Positions 24,753 through 33,164 of a DNA stretch of 64,000 bases are shown piece by piece. The DNA comes from CF-162 sp963667205 (GTDB lineage: Bacteria > Chloroflexota > Dehalococcoidia > SM23-28-2 > RBG-16-64-32). The notes beneath the pieces are model-generated. The model was not told the DNA's origin. It did not search any database and saw only the letters and a program-made list of their open reading frames with translations. Where the stretch lies: positions 1,240,001 through 1,304,000 of the forward strand of contig OY762959.1 of assembly GCA_963667205.1 (NCBI GenBank), read 5' to 3'. Within the stretch, counting starts at the first letter, position 1, and every line of letters starts with the position of its first letter. The position numbers were made by a program, and so were the translations under genes.

Positions 24753-26273
24753 TCAGTCCGGCTGGAAGACGTTGCGCCCGGTCGCGGGATCGTGCGCCAC
24801 GCTCCCTTTCTTGCCGACGAACTCCTCGCGCGTCATCGACCACATGAGATCCGGCTCCGGGGGCGTGTTGGCGATGAATCGTCCACCGGATCCGTGGGAC
24901 TCGCCGCCGGCCAGGCGGCCGATGACGATGCTCTGCTCCGGCTCGCCATCCTGGCCGAAGGCGACGCTGTACGTCTCGATCGTGGCGTTGCCGGCCGGCT
25001 CGGCGGCCTGTGGCGGCGACTCCATCGCTTCGAGCGCAGCCTGGTCAATCGCTGGGTCTGTCCGTCTCCATTCACCGGCCGGTTGACGCGCGCTGTAAAC
25101 GCCGGCCGAGTGCTTGGTGGCGAACCAGCCGAGGCCGGTCACGAGGGCGCGCGCGTCCGGCTGCTCCCGCAGGCGCTCGACAGCGGTGGCGATCGAGTGG
25201 CCCACGTAGTTGTTGCCGGGGCCGCCGGCGTATGCGAGTCCGCCCGTCAGCGTGAGCGGCCGTGGGTCGTCCGCCTCCAGGCCGAGCGCATGAAGCGCGA
25301 GCTGGACGGCCGCCGGAAAGCAGGAGTAGAGGTCGAACATGTCGATCTCTTCGACGCTCGTGCCCGCCATTCCCAGCGCTCGGGTGGTGGCCGCCCCAAT
25401 GGCCGGCGAGCTGTGGTAGTCCCGCCTGTCGCTGACGAACCACTTGTCCGCCGCGTCGCCACAGCCGTGCACGTAGATCCACTTCTCTTCCAGTACACCC
25501 ATCTCACGCGCCGTCTCGCTCCCGGTCAGGAGGAGAGCTGCGCCCTGGTCCACCTGCATGATCGCGTTCATCAGCTTCGGATACGGAAAGGCGACCCAGC
25601 GGTTGTCCGGTCGCACGGTCGCGATCTCTTCCGGCGTTCGCTTCTCCGGGAACCAAGCGTAAGGGTTGGCGGCGGCGGCTTCCGTCAGGCGCGCGCCGAG
25701 GCGGCCCAGATGCGCCTGGTGCTCCTCGATCGTGCGCCCGGCGTCAGCGCGGATGGCGTTCTCGAAAAGTGGGTAGACACGCGTCGGCAGCACCGCGCCG
25801 TGCAGCGCCTCGACGTCTGAGAAGCCGTTGCGGGTGTCGCCGATCATCTGCTCGGGCGCGCCACGAGGGGCCCACTGCAGACGCGCGCCCTCCTTGCGCG
25901 CCAGGCGTCGCGATTGCATCGCCTCGGCGCCGGTTATGAGGGCGACGCGCGTGCGCCCGGCGACGATCGCCTCGGCGGTCGCGTTGACGAGGCGCTGCGG
26001 AGTCTCGCCACCGACGGCGGAGTAGAGGCTGTCCGTCGGCTCCGCACCGATCAGCGAGGCCAGAAGGCCCGGCGCGTCCGGGTAAGGCCAGCTGATGACG
26101 TTGACGACCTGCAGCGAATCGATCCGCGAGAGCAGCCCACCGCCGGCGTCATCGTCGGCCAGGCGGGCCGCCTGCGCCATCAGCTCGACGGGCTCGATGG
26201 CCTCCGCGGCGGACTGGATGCGGTTCGTAACCTGCCCGACGCCGACGATGACCGGGTATCCGGAGTCGCTCAT
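24753..26273 (-). CDS. Thiolase-like acetyl-CoA acetyltransferase family protein
   Basis: 506 residues. Thiolase-fold signs are VIVGVGQVTNRI at the start, VDQGAALLLTGSETAREMGV, IDMFDLYSCFPAAVQLALHAL and GGPGNNYVGHSIATAVERL. Where biosynthetic thiolases have the nucleophile Cys, this one reads YSAVGGETPQRLVNATAEAIVAG without Cys, as in many unclassified acyl-transferase-like members. A C-terminal extension of about 100 residues (from GWFATKHSAGVYSA on) is typical of this subgroup. It is adjacent (no gap) to an SDR gene, suggesting a CoA-linked metabolic operon. Confidence 0.8.
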   Translation of the reverse strand: MSDSGYPVIVGVGQVTNRIQSAAEAIEPVELMAQAARLADDDAGGGLLSRIDSLQVVNVISWPYPDAPGLLASLIGAEPTDSLYSAVGGETPQRLVNATAEAIVAGRTRVALITGAEAMQSRRLARKEGARLQWAPRGAPEQMIGDTRNGFSDVEALHGAVLPTRVYPLFENAIRADAGRTIEEHQAHLGRLGARLTEAAAANPYAWFPEKRTPEEIATVRPDNRWVAFPYPKLMNAIMQVDQGAALLLTGSETAREMGVLEEKWIYVHGCGDAADKWFVSDRRDYHSSPAIGAATTRALGMAGTSVEEIDMFDLYSCFPAAVQLALHALGLEADDPRPLTLTGGLAYAGGPGNNYVGHSIATAVERLREQPDARALVTGLGWFATKHSAGVYSARQPAGEWRRTDPAIDQAALEAMESPPQAAEPAGNATIETYSVAFGQDGEPEQSIVIGRLAGGESHGSGGRFIANTPPEPDLMWSMTREEFVGKKGSVAHDPATGRNVFQPD

Positions 26274-27032
26274 CTAGCGGGCCGTCCAGCCGCCGTCGAT
26301 GATGAGGTGCGTCGCCGTCACGAACGAGGAGTCGTCGCCAGCCAGGAAGAGCGCCGCGTTGGCGATCTCTTCCGCCGCGCCCAGGCGCCCCATCGGCGTG
26401 CCGTCGACCATCCAGTTCGTCAGCTCCTCCGACATCTTGAGCGGCGCCAGCAGCGGCGTTTCGATCCAGCCGGGGCAGAGCGCGTTGACGCGGACGTTGT
26501 GCGGCGCGCCGTCCAGCCCGAACTGACGGGTGAGGCCGATGACGGCGGCCTTCGAGGCGTGATAGGCATAACCGACGCCACCCGGACCGGCAGGCGTCGT
26601 GGTGCCGGTAACGCCCATCATCGACGAGAGGTTGACGATGGCGCCGCCTTCGCCCTGCTTCACCATCTGCGCCAGTCCGTGCAGGCAGCCGTAGTAGACG
26701 CCGCTCTCGTTGACGGCGATCACCTGCTCCCACGTGTGCTGAGGCCCGCCGATGCCGGCGTTGTTGACGACGATGTCGATCTTGCCCCAGGCGTCGGCGA
26801 CCGCCTGGATCGCGCCCGTCACGTCTGCCTCGCTGGTCGTGTCTGTACGCAGCGAGCGCGCCTCGCCGCCGGCGTCTTCGATCTGAGCGGCGACGGCCGC
26901 GGCAGACTCTTCGTTGATGTCGGAGGCCATCACCCGCGCGCCCTCACGCCCGAAGACGGTGGAGATCGCCTTGCCGATGCCGGATCCGGCGCCGGCGACG
27001 AGCGCGTTCTTGCCGTCCAGTCTCTTTGCCAT
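26274..27032 (-). CDS. Short-chain dehydrogenase/reductase
   Basis: 252 residues. The NAD(P) motif is VAGAGSGIGKAIS (TGxxxGxG type), NNAGIGG is the structural Asn region, and VGYAYHASKAAVIG supplies the YxxxK pair with an upstream Ser in LSSMMG. The C-terminus SFVTATHLIIDGGWTAR is typical of classical SDRs. The substrate is unknown. Its stop abuts the thiolase-like start, so the two are expressed together. Confidence 0.9.
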   Translation of the reverse strand: MAKRLDGKNALVAGAGSGIGKAISTVFGREGARVMASDINEESAAAVAAQIEDAGGEARSLRTDTTSEADVTGAIQAVADAWGKIDIVVNNAGIGGPQHTWEQVIAVNESGVYYGCLHGLAQMVKQGEGGAIVNLSSMMGVTGTTTPAGPGGVGYAYHASKAAVIGLTRQFGLDGAPHNVRVNALCPGWIETPLLAPLKMSEELTNWMVDGTPMGRLGAAEEIANAALFLAGDDSSFVTATHLIIDGGWTAR

Positions 27033-27134
27033 AGGTGACCTCCTCTGCGTATCCTAGCCCGCGGTCCACTGGCGAGTCGACGCCTCGCTCTGGCATGATG
27101 GCCGAGTAAGTACGCCAGTACCCCGGAGCGATCG

Positions 27135-27878
27135 ATGAGCAAGCTTTCACAGAAAATACGGTCCGCCAGCCGTGCCGAATCGGCGCCGCTTGGCTTCGCC
27201 GCCGCCGCTGCAGCGGCTCCTCAGGACAGCCTCCTCTGCGGCGCGCGTCTGCAGGACCAGGCTGCGGCCGCAGGGGCAGCATCAAAGGGCGCCGACTTCG
27301 TGATCCTCGAAGACGTCGCGCGCTCGAAGTTGAAAAGCGTCGCGAAAGTCGACGCCTGCGTCGGCATCGCCGGCGACTTTGGCGCCGATTCCCTCGAAGC
27401 GCTGGTCAAGGCCGGCGTCGACTTCGTCGTGCTGGCCGGTCCGGGCGCCGACGCCGCGCCGCTGGCCGATGATTCGATCGGGCGCCTGATGGCCCTCGAC
27501 GGCGATCTGGAGGACACCCACCTGCGCCTGCTGGGAGACCTCGGTCTCGACGCCCTCGTGATTACCGCCCCCGCTGCGCCGCTGACAGTCGAGCGGCTGC
27601 TGGCTGTACGGCGCCTCTCGGCGCTGACGCGTACGCCGCTGCTGGCGAGCGCGAAGCCCGACGTTGACGAGAAGTCGCTGGAGCTTCTGCGCGACTCCGG
27701 CGTGGCCGGCATCGTCCTGGACGACGCGGGCAAGCTGGCAGCGCTCAAGCAGCGCATCAGCGCCCTGCCACCGCGTGGCCACCGCAAGGAGAACCACTCG
27801 GACGCGCTGATACCGGCCCAGGCGAGCGGCAGTCACGACCACGACGAAGACGACGACTACGAAGATTTCGGCGACTAG
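27135..27878 (+). CDS. Unknown conserved-type protein with acidic tail
   Basis: 247 residues. The body alternates beta and alpha segments with hydrophobic strands such as GADFVILEDVA, DACVGIAGDFG, VDFVVLAGPGAD, LDALVITAPAAP and VAGIVLDDAGKLAALKQRI. The spacing suggests a TIM-barrel-like fold. The C-terminal 30 residues are His/Asp/Glu-rich (SHDHDEDDDYEDFGD). The start region is alanine-rich. Divergent from the SDR gene with a 102-nt gap, and followed by a MerR gene. I do not recognise its function. Confidence 0.6.
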   Translation: MSKLSQKIRSASRAESAPLGFAAAAAAAPQDSLLCGARLQDQAAAAGAASKGADFVILEDVARSKLKSVAKVDACVGIAGDFGADSLEALVKAGVDFVVLAGPGADAAPLADDSIGRLMALDGDLEDTHLRLLGDLGLDALVITAPAAPLTVERLLAVRRLSALTRTPLLASAKPDVDEKSLELLRDSGVAGIVLDDAGKLAALKQRISALPPRGHRKENHSDALIPAQASGSHDHDEDDDYEDFGD

Positions 27879-27896
27879 CAGCGCGCAACTATAACC

Positions 27897-27926
27897 TTGA
27901 CGTTGGCGTAAGGTCGAACCTATACT
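27897..27926 (+). promoter_or_regulatory. Promoter with MerR-type dyad upstream of the merR-like gene
   Basis: TTGACG (27897-27902), 18 nt, then TATACT (27921-27926). A dyad ACCTT(g)ACG-ttgg-CGTAAGGT overlaps the -35 and spacer (27894-27914). MerR proteins bind dyads in this position and twist long spacers; 18 nt is only slightly longer than the standard 17. Autoregulation by the following gene is likely but inferred. Confidence 0.55.
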
Positions 27927-27972
27927 CCGCTGCGAGTAAGGCCGTTTGGCCGTACCAGCGAGGAGCCACCAT

Positions 27973-28440
27973 TTGGCAGAGAAACGGGGCGATCTACAAA
28001 TCGGTGAAGTCGCCCAGCGCACCGGCGTGACACAGCGCACGCTCCGCTTCTACGAAGAGAAGGGGCTGCTGCGCCCGCCGAGCCGCATGGACGGCGGCTT
28101 CCGCCTCTATTCCGAAGAGGACGTCAAGCGAGTCGAGCACATCCGCCGTCTCCAGGACCTGCTCGGCATCAGCCTGGCCGACATCAAGGAGATGGTTGAC
28201 GCCGAGGAGGTGCTGCGCGCGCTGCGGTCGCAGTACCGGCCGGAGTCTGCCATCGCCGAGAAGCGCACCCAACTGCAGAAAGCGACCGAGGTCACCGAGG
28301 CCCAGTTCACCATCGTCAAGCAGAAGACGGAGCAGATGCGCGAGATGGAGGCTCAGCTGGAAGAGCGCCTGAAGCTCTTCACCCGCTGGAATCAAGAGCT
28401 CGATGAGCTCGAGAAGAAGCCCGCGACAACGCGCGGCTGA
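27973..28440 (+). CDS. MerR family transcriptional regulator
   Basis: I place the start at TTG 27973 (MAEKRGDLQIGEV) because GAGGAG lies 7-8 nt upstream; no ATG is nearby in frame. Residues 8-75 are the MerR winged helix (IGEVAQRTGVTQRTLRFYEEKGLL and GFRLYSEEDVKRVEHIRRL). The rest is a long coiled-coil (QMREMEAQLEERLKLFTRWN) for dimerisation, with no cysteine metal site. It may sense a drug, redox state or other signal. proB follows downstream from its own -10-like TACAAT (28529-28534). Confidence 0.85.
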   Translation: MAEKRGDLQIGEVAQRTGVTQRTLRFYEEKGLLRPPSRMDGGFRLYSEEDVKRVEHIRRLQDLLGISLADIKEMVDAEEVLRALRSQYRPESAIAEKRTQLQKATEVTEAQFTIVKQKTEQMREMEAQLEERLKLFTRWNQELDELEKKPATTRG

Positions 28441-28547
28441 GCCCAGTCCCCGCCATGGCACCTGACCGACACCGTCGGCCGTTGTCCGCTGCCCAAAAAG
28501 CCGCGGTGTCCCCCGGCACTATCGAGGGTACAATTCGGGGCGAGACC

Positions 28548-29690
28548 ATGAGCACCATGAACCAAGAGCCAACACCGGCGCTCAAGTACAGGCGCATCGT
28601 GGCCAAGATTGGCACGAACGTACTCACCGCCGGCGGCGACAGCCTGGACCTGGAGCTGATGGCCGGTCTCGCGGCCCAGATCGCCGCGCTCCGGAAGCAG
28701 GGCGCCGAGCCGATCGTGGTCACTTCGGGCGCGATAGCCACAGGTCGCCACCGCCTGGGCATGAAGGACCGCAAGGACATCCCCTTCCGGCAGGTGCTGG
28801 CCGCCGTCGGCCAGAGCGACCTGATGCAGGCGTACCAGGAGATCTTCGGCCGCCACGACATCACGATCGCGCAGACTCTGCTCACGCGGCGCGACCTCGC
28901 CGACCGCGTCGGCTACCTGAACGCCCGCAACACCCTGCTCGCCATGCTGGAGCTGGGCATCGTGCCAATCGTCAACGAGAACGACGTCGTGGCCGTCGAC
29001 GAGATCGAGGGCGCGAAGATCGGCGACAACGACAACCTCTCCGCCTTCGTCGCCAACCTCGTCGATGCCGACCTGCTGGCGATCCTGACGGACACCGGCG
29101 GCCTCTTCTCCGCCGACCCGCACGTGCAACCGGCCGCCGAGCTGATCCCGCGCGTCGAGACGATCGACGAGCAGGTGGAAGCGCTGGCCGGCGAGGCGAA
29201 GGCAGGCCGCGGCGTCGGCGGCATGGCGACGAAGATACAGGCGGCGCGGCTGGCGACAGGCGGCGGCACGCACGTCTTCATCGCTTCCGGCCGTGAGCCG
29301 GACACGCTCACGCGACTGGCCCACGGTGAGGAGCTGGGCACCTACTTCCCGCCCGGCGTCGACCGCATGGAGAGCCGCAAGCGCTGGATGCTGGCGGCGC
29401 TCTCCGTGAAGGGCGATATCGTCGTCGACGACGGCGCCTCGAAGGTGCTGCGCAGGAAGGAAGCAAGCCTGCTGCCGGCCGGCGTCAAGAAGGTCGAAGG
29501 CGAGTTCTCGCGTGGCGAAACGGTGGTGATCGTGGACGAACGCGGTGATCGCATCGCCTGCGGCATCACGAACTACAGCTCGGAAGATATCCAGCGCATC
29601 CGCGGCATCCACTCGGACAAGATCGAGGAGGTGCTGGGCCACCAGTACGGCAGCGAGGTGCTGCACCGCAACAACATGGTGCTGTTGTAA
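28548..29690 (+). CDS. proB: Glutamate 5-kinase
   Basis: 380 residues, starting MSTMNQEPTPALKYRRIVAKIGTNVLTAGG; ATG 28557 is an alternative. The amino-acid-kinase domain shows VVTSGAIATGRHRLGM, AQTLLTRRDLADR, LGIVPIVNENDVVAVDEI and GDNDNLSAFVANLVDADLLAILTDTGGLF. A C-terminal PUA domain follows from about 290 (DIVVDDGASKVLRR ... VVIVDERGDRIACG). It phosphorylates glutamate, the first step of proline synthesis. A TACAAT -10-like box 14 nt before the start would leave little or no leader. proA lies 1.8 kb downstream. Confidence 0.96.
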   Translation: MSTMNQEPTPALKYRRIVAKIGTNVLTAGGDSLDLELMAGLAAQIAALRKQGAEPIVVTSGAIATGRHRLGMKDRKDIPFRQVLAAVGQSDLMQAYQEIFGRHDITIAQTLLTRRDLADRVGYLNARNTLLAMLELGIVPIVNENDVVAVDEIEGAKIGDNDNLSAFVANLVDADLLAILTDTGGLFSADPHVQPAAELIPRVETIDEQVEALAGEAKAGRGVGGMATKIQAARLATGGGTHVFIASGREPDTLTRLAHGEELGTYFPPGVDRMESRKRWMLAALSVKGDIVVDDGASKVLRRKEASLLPAGVKKVEGEFSRGETVVIVDERGDRIACGITNYSSEDIQRIRGIHSDKIEEVLGHQYGSEVLHRNNMVLL

Positions 29691-29691
29691 C

Positions 29692-30858
29692 GTGAGCCTG
29701 AAGCGCGCCGCCGCCATCACGGGCATCGCCGAAATGGCGCCGCGCACTTCGGCCGAGGGGCTGAGCACGCTCGGTATCTGGGCCGACGTTTCGCGCGGGG
29801 CGATCCTCGACGCCGGCCTGGAGACTGCCGACATCGACGGCCTCCTCGTCGCGCCGCCGATCACGGAGCTGGTCGCGATGTGGCAATCGCACCTCGGCGA
29901 GTACCTCGACATCCGTCCGCGCTACGCCAACACCGTGGACATCGGCGGTGCGGCCGCCGCGGGGATGGTCTGGCGCGCGGCATCGGCGATCCAGTCGGGC
30001 CTCTGCCGCGCCGTGCTCTGCGTTAGCGGCGAGGTCTCAGACGTCGGTGCGTTCTACGCGCCGCGGCCGAAGCGCTCGGCACAGCAGCTGCCACTGCGCG
30101 AGTTCGAAGCGCCGTTCGGGCCGATGGCTGTGAACTCGGGCTACGCCCAGATCGCGATGCGCCATATGTACGAGTTCGGCACTACCGGCCGTCAGCTCGC
30201 CAAAGTGGCCGTGGACCAGCGCACCAACGCCGGCGCGAACCCGGATGCACTCTACCGCGACCCGCTCACCGTCGACGACGTCCTTGCGTCGCCGCTGATC
30301 GTCGACCCGCTGCACCTGTTCGAGATCGTACGGCCGTGCACAGGCGGAGCGGCGTTCGTCGTCGTTTCGGCGGAGCTCGCGGGGGCGAGCGCGCAGACGC
30401 CGGCCTGGCTGCTGGGCGCCGGTGAGGCGACGCGCGGCGGCATGCTGGCGCAGGTGGAGTCGATCACGACGTCGCCGATCGCTCTCTCCGCGCCGCTGGC
30501 GTTCGGGATGGCCGGCGTGACGCCGGCGGACATCGACGTCGTCTCGGTGTACGACTGCTACACGATCACAGTCGTCGTCACGCTTGAGGACGCGGGCTTC
30601 TGTGAGAAGGGCCGCGGCGGGCCGTTCGTTGAGGAGCACGACCTGACGTTCCGGGGCGATCTGCCACTGAACCCGCACGGCGGGCAGCTGTCGTTCGGGC
30701 AACCGGGCCTGGCCGGCGGGATGTCGCACGTGACGGAGGCGACACGACAGCTGCAGGGCAGGGCCGGCGAGCGCCAGGTGGCGAACTGTGAGCTGGCGTT
30801 TGTAAACGGCAACGGCGGAATCATGAGCGAACAGGCGTCGCTGGTGCTTGGCGTATGA
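29692..30858 (+). CDS. Thiolase-like protein (DUF35-partnered, Ltp2-type)
   Basis: 388 residues from GTG 29692 (MSLKRAAAITGIAEM). Thiolase fold: TVDIGGAAAAGMVWRAASAIQSG replaces the usual catalytic Cys segment with Gly/Ala. AVLCVSGEVSD, HLFEIVRPCTGGAAFVV, VVSVYDCYTITVVVTLEDAGF and the closing NPHGGQLSFGQPGLAGGMSH are standard. Thiolase-like proteins of this type, with a DUF35 protein as partner, can act as retro-aldolases (Ltp2 in steroid breakdown). It overlaps the DUF35 gene by 4 nt, supporting a two-protein complex. Substrate unknown. Confidence 0.85.
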   Translation: MSLKRAAAITGIAEMAPRTSAEGLSTLGIWADVSRGAILDAGLETADIDGLLVAPPITELVAMWQSHLGEYLDIRPRYANTVDIGGAAAAGMVWRAASAIQSGLCRAVLCVSGEVSDVGAFYAPRPKRSAQQLPLREFEAPFGPMAVNSGYAQIAMRHMYEFGTTGRQLAKVAVDQRTNAGANPDALYRDPLTVDDVLASPLIVDPLHLFEIVRPCTGGAAFVVVSAELAGASAQTPAWLLGAGEATRGGMLAQVESITTSPIALSAPLAFGMAGVTPADIDVVSVYDCYTITVVVTLEDAGFCEKGRGGPFVEEHDLTFRGDLPLNPHGGQLSFGQPGLAGGMSHVTEATRQLQGRAGERQVANCELAFVNGNGGIMSEQASLVLGV

Positions 30859-31265
30859 GCGATCAGCCGCGAAAGCCGCTCCCGAAGCCGTCTACGCTCT
30901 CGCAGCCGTTCTGGGACGGCCTAGCCGAGGGCGTGCTGCGCCTCCAGAAGTGCGCCGCCTGTGCCTCCTACGTGTTCTACCCTCGGCCGTACTGCCCGCG
31001 CTGTCTTTCCGAAGCGCTGACCTGGACGCCCGTGAGCGGCCACGGCCACGTATATACCTACACAGTCGTCAGGCGCGCGATGCACCCGGCGTTCCAGCCG
31101 GACGTTCCGTACGTATTTGCGATCGTCGAGCTAGAGGAAGGGCCGCGCCTGACGACGAACGTCGTCGGCTGCGCGCCGGAGGACGTGCGAGTGGAAATGC
31201 CGGTCAAAGCCCTGTACGATAAGACAGCGGCCGGGATTGCGCTTTTGAAGTTCGAGCCGGCCTGA
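30855..31265 (+). CDS. DUF35 OB-fold protein with rubredoxin-like zinc ribbon
   Basis: 136 residues. FWDGLAEGVLRLQKCAACASYVFYPRPYCPRC gives the N-terminal helix and four-cysteine zinc ribbon (CAAC, CPRC). The OB-fold follows (VSGHGHVYTYTVV, VPYVFAIVELEEGPRLTTNVVGC, VRVEMPVKALYD). DUF35 proteins bind acyl-CoA and form complexes with thiolase-like partners. The ATGA overlap with the preceding gene shows tight coupling. Confidence 0.9.
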   Translation: MSDQPRKPLPKPSTLSQPFWDGLAEGVLRLQKCAACASYVFYPRPYCPRCLSEALTWTPVSGHGHVYTYTVVRRAMHPAFQPDVPYVFAIVELEEGPRLTTNVVGCAPEDVRVEMPVKALYDKTAAGIALLKFEPA

Positions 31266-31355
31266 CAAAGAGACGAGGCCCCCGAACGGGGCTCAGGAGA
31301 TCTTCCGACTCCCGCGACCGCGGTGCCGCGTCTCAGGCGAATCTCTGGAGGTTTG

Positions 31356-31451
31356 ATGGGTTCCGTCATCAAGAAGCGGCGCAAGAAGATAAGCAAGCAC
31401 AAGCACCGCAAGATGCTGAAGAAGACCCGCTGGCAGCGCCGGCACGGCTAA
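31356..31451 (+). CDS. Small ribosomal protein bS22 (AURKAIP1/COX24 domain)
   Basis: 31 residues: MGSVIKKRRKKISKHKHRKM, then LKKTRWQRRHG. The MGSVIKKRRK start, KHRK core and TRWQRR end match bS22, the bacterial relative of mitochondrial mS38/COX24 seen in mycobacterial and some other ribosomes. A GGAGG site sits 6-7 nt upstream. It would bind 16S rRNA in the small subunit. It lies between the DUF35 gene and proA on the same strand; a hairpin-like GAGGCCCC...GGGGCTC at about 31274-31293 precedes it. Confidence 0.8.
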   Translation: MGSVIKKRRKKISKHKHRKMLKKTRWQRRHG

Positions 31452-31486
31452 CCGCGCCCGCCTGGTGAGTGGCTAACGGTGAAACG

Positions 31487-32761
31487 ATGACCACTACCGC
31501 AAACGAACTCCAGACCAAGGGCGATGCCGCCCGTCGTGCCTCCCGCGACCTGGCGCGCACGTCCACCGACGTCAAGAACCGCTCCCTCGAAGGGATCGCC
31601 GACTCGCTCCTCGACCGCGCCGGCGAGATCATCGCCGCCAACGAGATCGACGTAGAAGGCGGCAAGGAAGCGGGCCTTACGCCCGCCGTCATCGACCGCC
31701 TGACGCTGAACCACGAGCGCTTGGCGACCATCGCCGCCGACACGCGCGCTGTCGCCGCGCTGCCCGACCCCGTTGGCGAGATGATCGACATGAAGACGCT
31801 GCCGAACGGCATGAGCGTTGGCCGGCGCCGCGTACCGCTCGGTGTCATCGCCGCGATCTACGAGGCGCGCCCGAACGTGACCGTCGACATCGCCGCGCTC
31901 TGCCTGAAGTCCGGAAACGCCAGCATCCTGCGCGGCGGCAAGGAGACCATCAACTCGAACAAGCTGATCGCCCGGGTGCTGCGCGAGGCGATCGCCGCCG
32001 CGGGCGGACCCGGCGAGGCCGTCCAGCTGATCGAGAACACCGACCGCGGTCTGATCGGCGAGCTGCTGGCGATGAAGGACACGATCGACCTCGTCGTCCC
32101 GCGTGGTGGCGCGCCGCTGATCAACTTCGTGGCCGAGAACGCGACGATGCCGGTATTGACGGGCGGCGTCGGTGTCTGTCACACCTACGTCGACCGCGCT
32201 GCCGACCTCGGCAAGGCCGTGGCTATCGCGCTCAACGCCAAGACGCGCAAGTTCAGCATCTGCAACGCCCTCGACACGCTCGTCGTTCACGCCGACGTCG
32301 CGGCCAGCTTCCTGCCGGACATGGCGCGCGCCTTCGCCGAGAAGGACGTCGAGATGCGCTGCGACGAGCGCGCGCTGGCGGTCCTGCGGAAGGCGGGAGC
32401 GGAGCACGCCGTCGCGGCCGGGCCGGAAGACTTCGACACGGAGTTCCTCTCGCTAACGGCGGCCGTGCGCGTCGTCGACTCACTGGACGAAGGGCTCGAG
32501 CACATCTACGCGCACGGCACCGGCCACTCCGACGCCATCGTCACGGAGGACTACTCGGCGGCGATGCGCTTCCTCGACGAGGTCGATACGGCTGTCTGCT
32601 ACGTCAACGCCAGCACGCAGTTCACCGACGGCGCGCAGTTCGGGCTGGGTGCAGAGATCATCGACTCCACGCAGAAGACGATCGCACGGGGCCCCGTCGG
32701 CCTGCGCGAGATCACGACGTACAAGTGGATCGTCTTCGGTAGCGGCCAGATACGGCCCTAG
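31487..32761 (+). CDS. proA: Gamma-glutamyl phosphate reductase
   Basis: About 424 residues from ATG 31487; GTG 31469 in frame is an alternative. Markers: RRVPLGVIAAIYEARPNVTVD, SGNASILRGGKE, VVPRGGAPLINFV, HTYVDRAADL, the catalytic Cys in KFSICNALDTLVVH, and TDGAQFGLGAEIIDSTQK near the end. It reduces glutamyl phosphate to the semialdehyde, the second step of proline synthesis. Separated from proB by the thiolase-like, DUF35 and bS22 genes, all same strand. Confidence 0.96.
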   Translation: MTTTANELQTKGDAARRASRDLARTSTDVKNRSLEGIADSLLDRAGEIIAANEIDVEGGKEAGLTPAVIDRLTLNHERLATIAADTRAVAALPDPVGEMIDMKTLPNGMSVGRRRVPLGVIAAIYEARPNVTVDIAALCLKSGNASILRGGKETINSNKLIARVLREAIAAAGGPGEAVQLIENTDRGLIGELLAMKDTIDLVVPRGGAPLINFVAENATMPVLTGGVGVCHTYVDRAADLGKAVAIALNAKTRKFSICNALDTLVVHADVAASFLPDMARAFAEKDVEMRCDERALAVLRKAGAEHAVAAGPEDFDTEFLSLTAAVRVVDSLDEGLEHIYAHGTGHSDAIVTEDYSAAMRFLDEVDTAVCYVNASTQFTDGAQFGLGAEIIDSTQKTIARGPVGLREITTYKWIVFGSGQIRP

Positions 32762-32818
32762 AGTGACGCGAGAAATGTCTTGCGGTCTCACGTCTCCTTT
32801 CCGGTTCCTCCTATCTCC

Positions 32819-33142
32819 ATGAAGTTTCAGTTCGACCGCGAGAGCCGGACGCTGACATCCGAATGCTTCATCATCGAGATGGCCGACGAAGAAGTCGGCC
32901 GCGTCGACCTGCACTACACTGCCTCCGTTACGTACGGCACGATCTGCGTTCTCGCCAGCATGACGGAGGAGGAGATCCGCTCGCTGATCAGCGAGATCGA
33001 CGAGCGCTTCGTCCTCACGAGCGACCCCCTCCGGGAGGACTTCGTGGTAACGGTCTGGAACGGCCGGGAGCACGGCAACTACTCGGACGAGGACTTCGAG
33101 AACGAAGAGGGCAGCGACCCCGGCGACGTCTTCGGCCCCTAG
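32819..33142 (+). CDS. Small acidic protein of unknown function
   Basis: 107 residues from ATG 32819 (MKFQFDRESRTLTSECFII); an upstream in-frame extension has no good start. The middle contains TYGTICVLASMTEEEIRSLISEIDERF, the end is strongly acidic (YSDEDFENEEGSDPGDVFGP). No signal peptide or membrane segment and no known motif. It follows proA by 57 nt and is convergent with the methyltransferase gene. Confidence 0.6.
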   Translation: MKFQFDRESRTLTSECFIIEMADEEVGRVDLHYTASVTYGTICVLASMTEEEIRSLISEIDERFVLTSDPLREDFVVTVWNGREHGNYSDEDFENEEGSDPGDVFGP

Positions 33143-33164
33143 TCGCGCCGGAAGACGATCGGCT

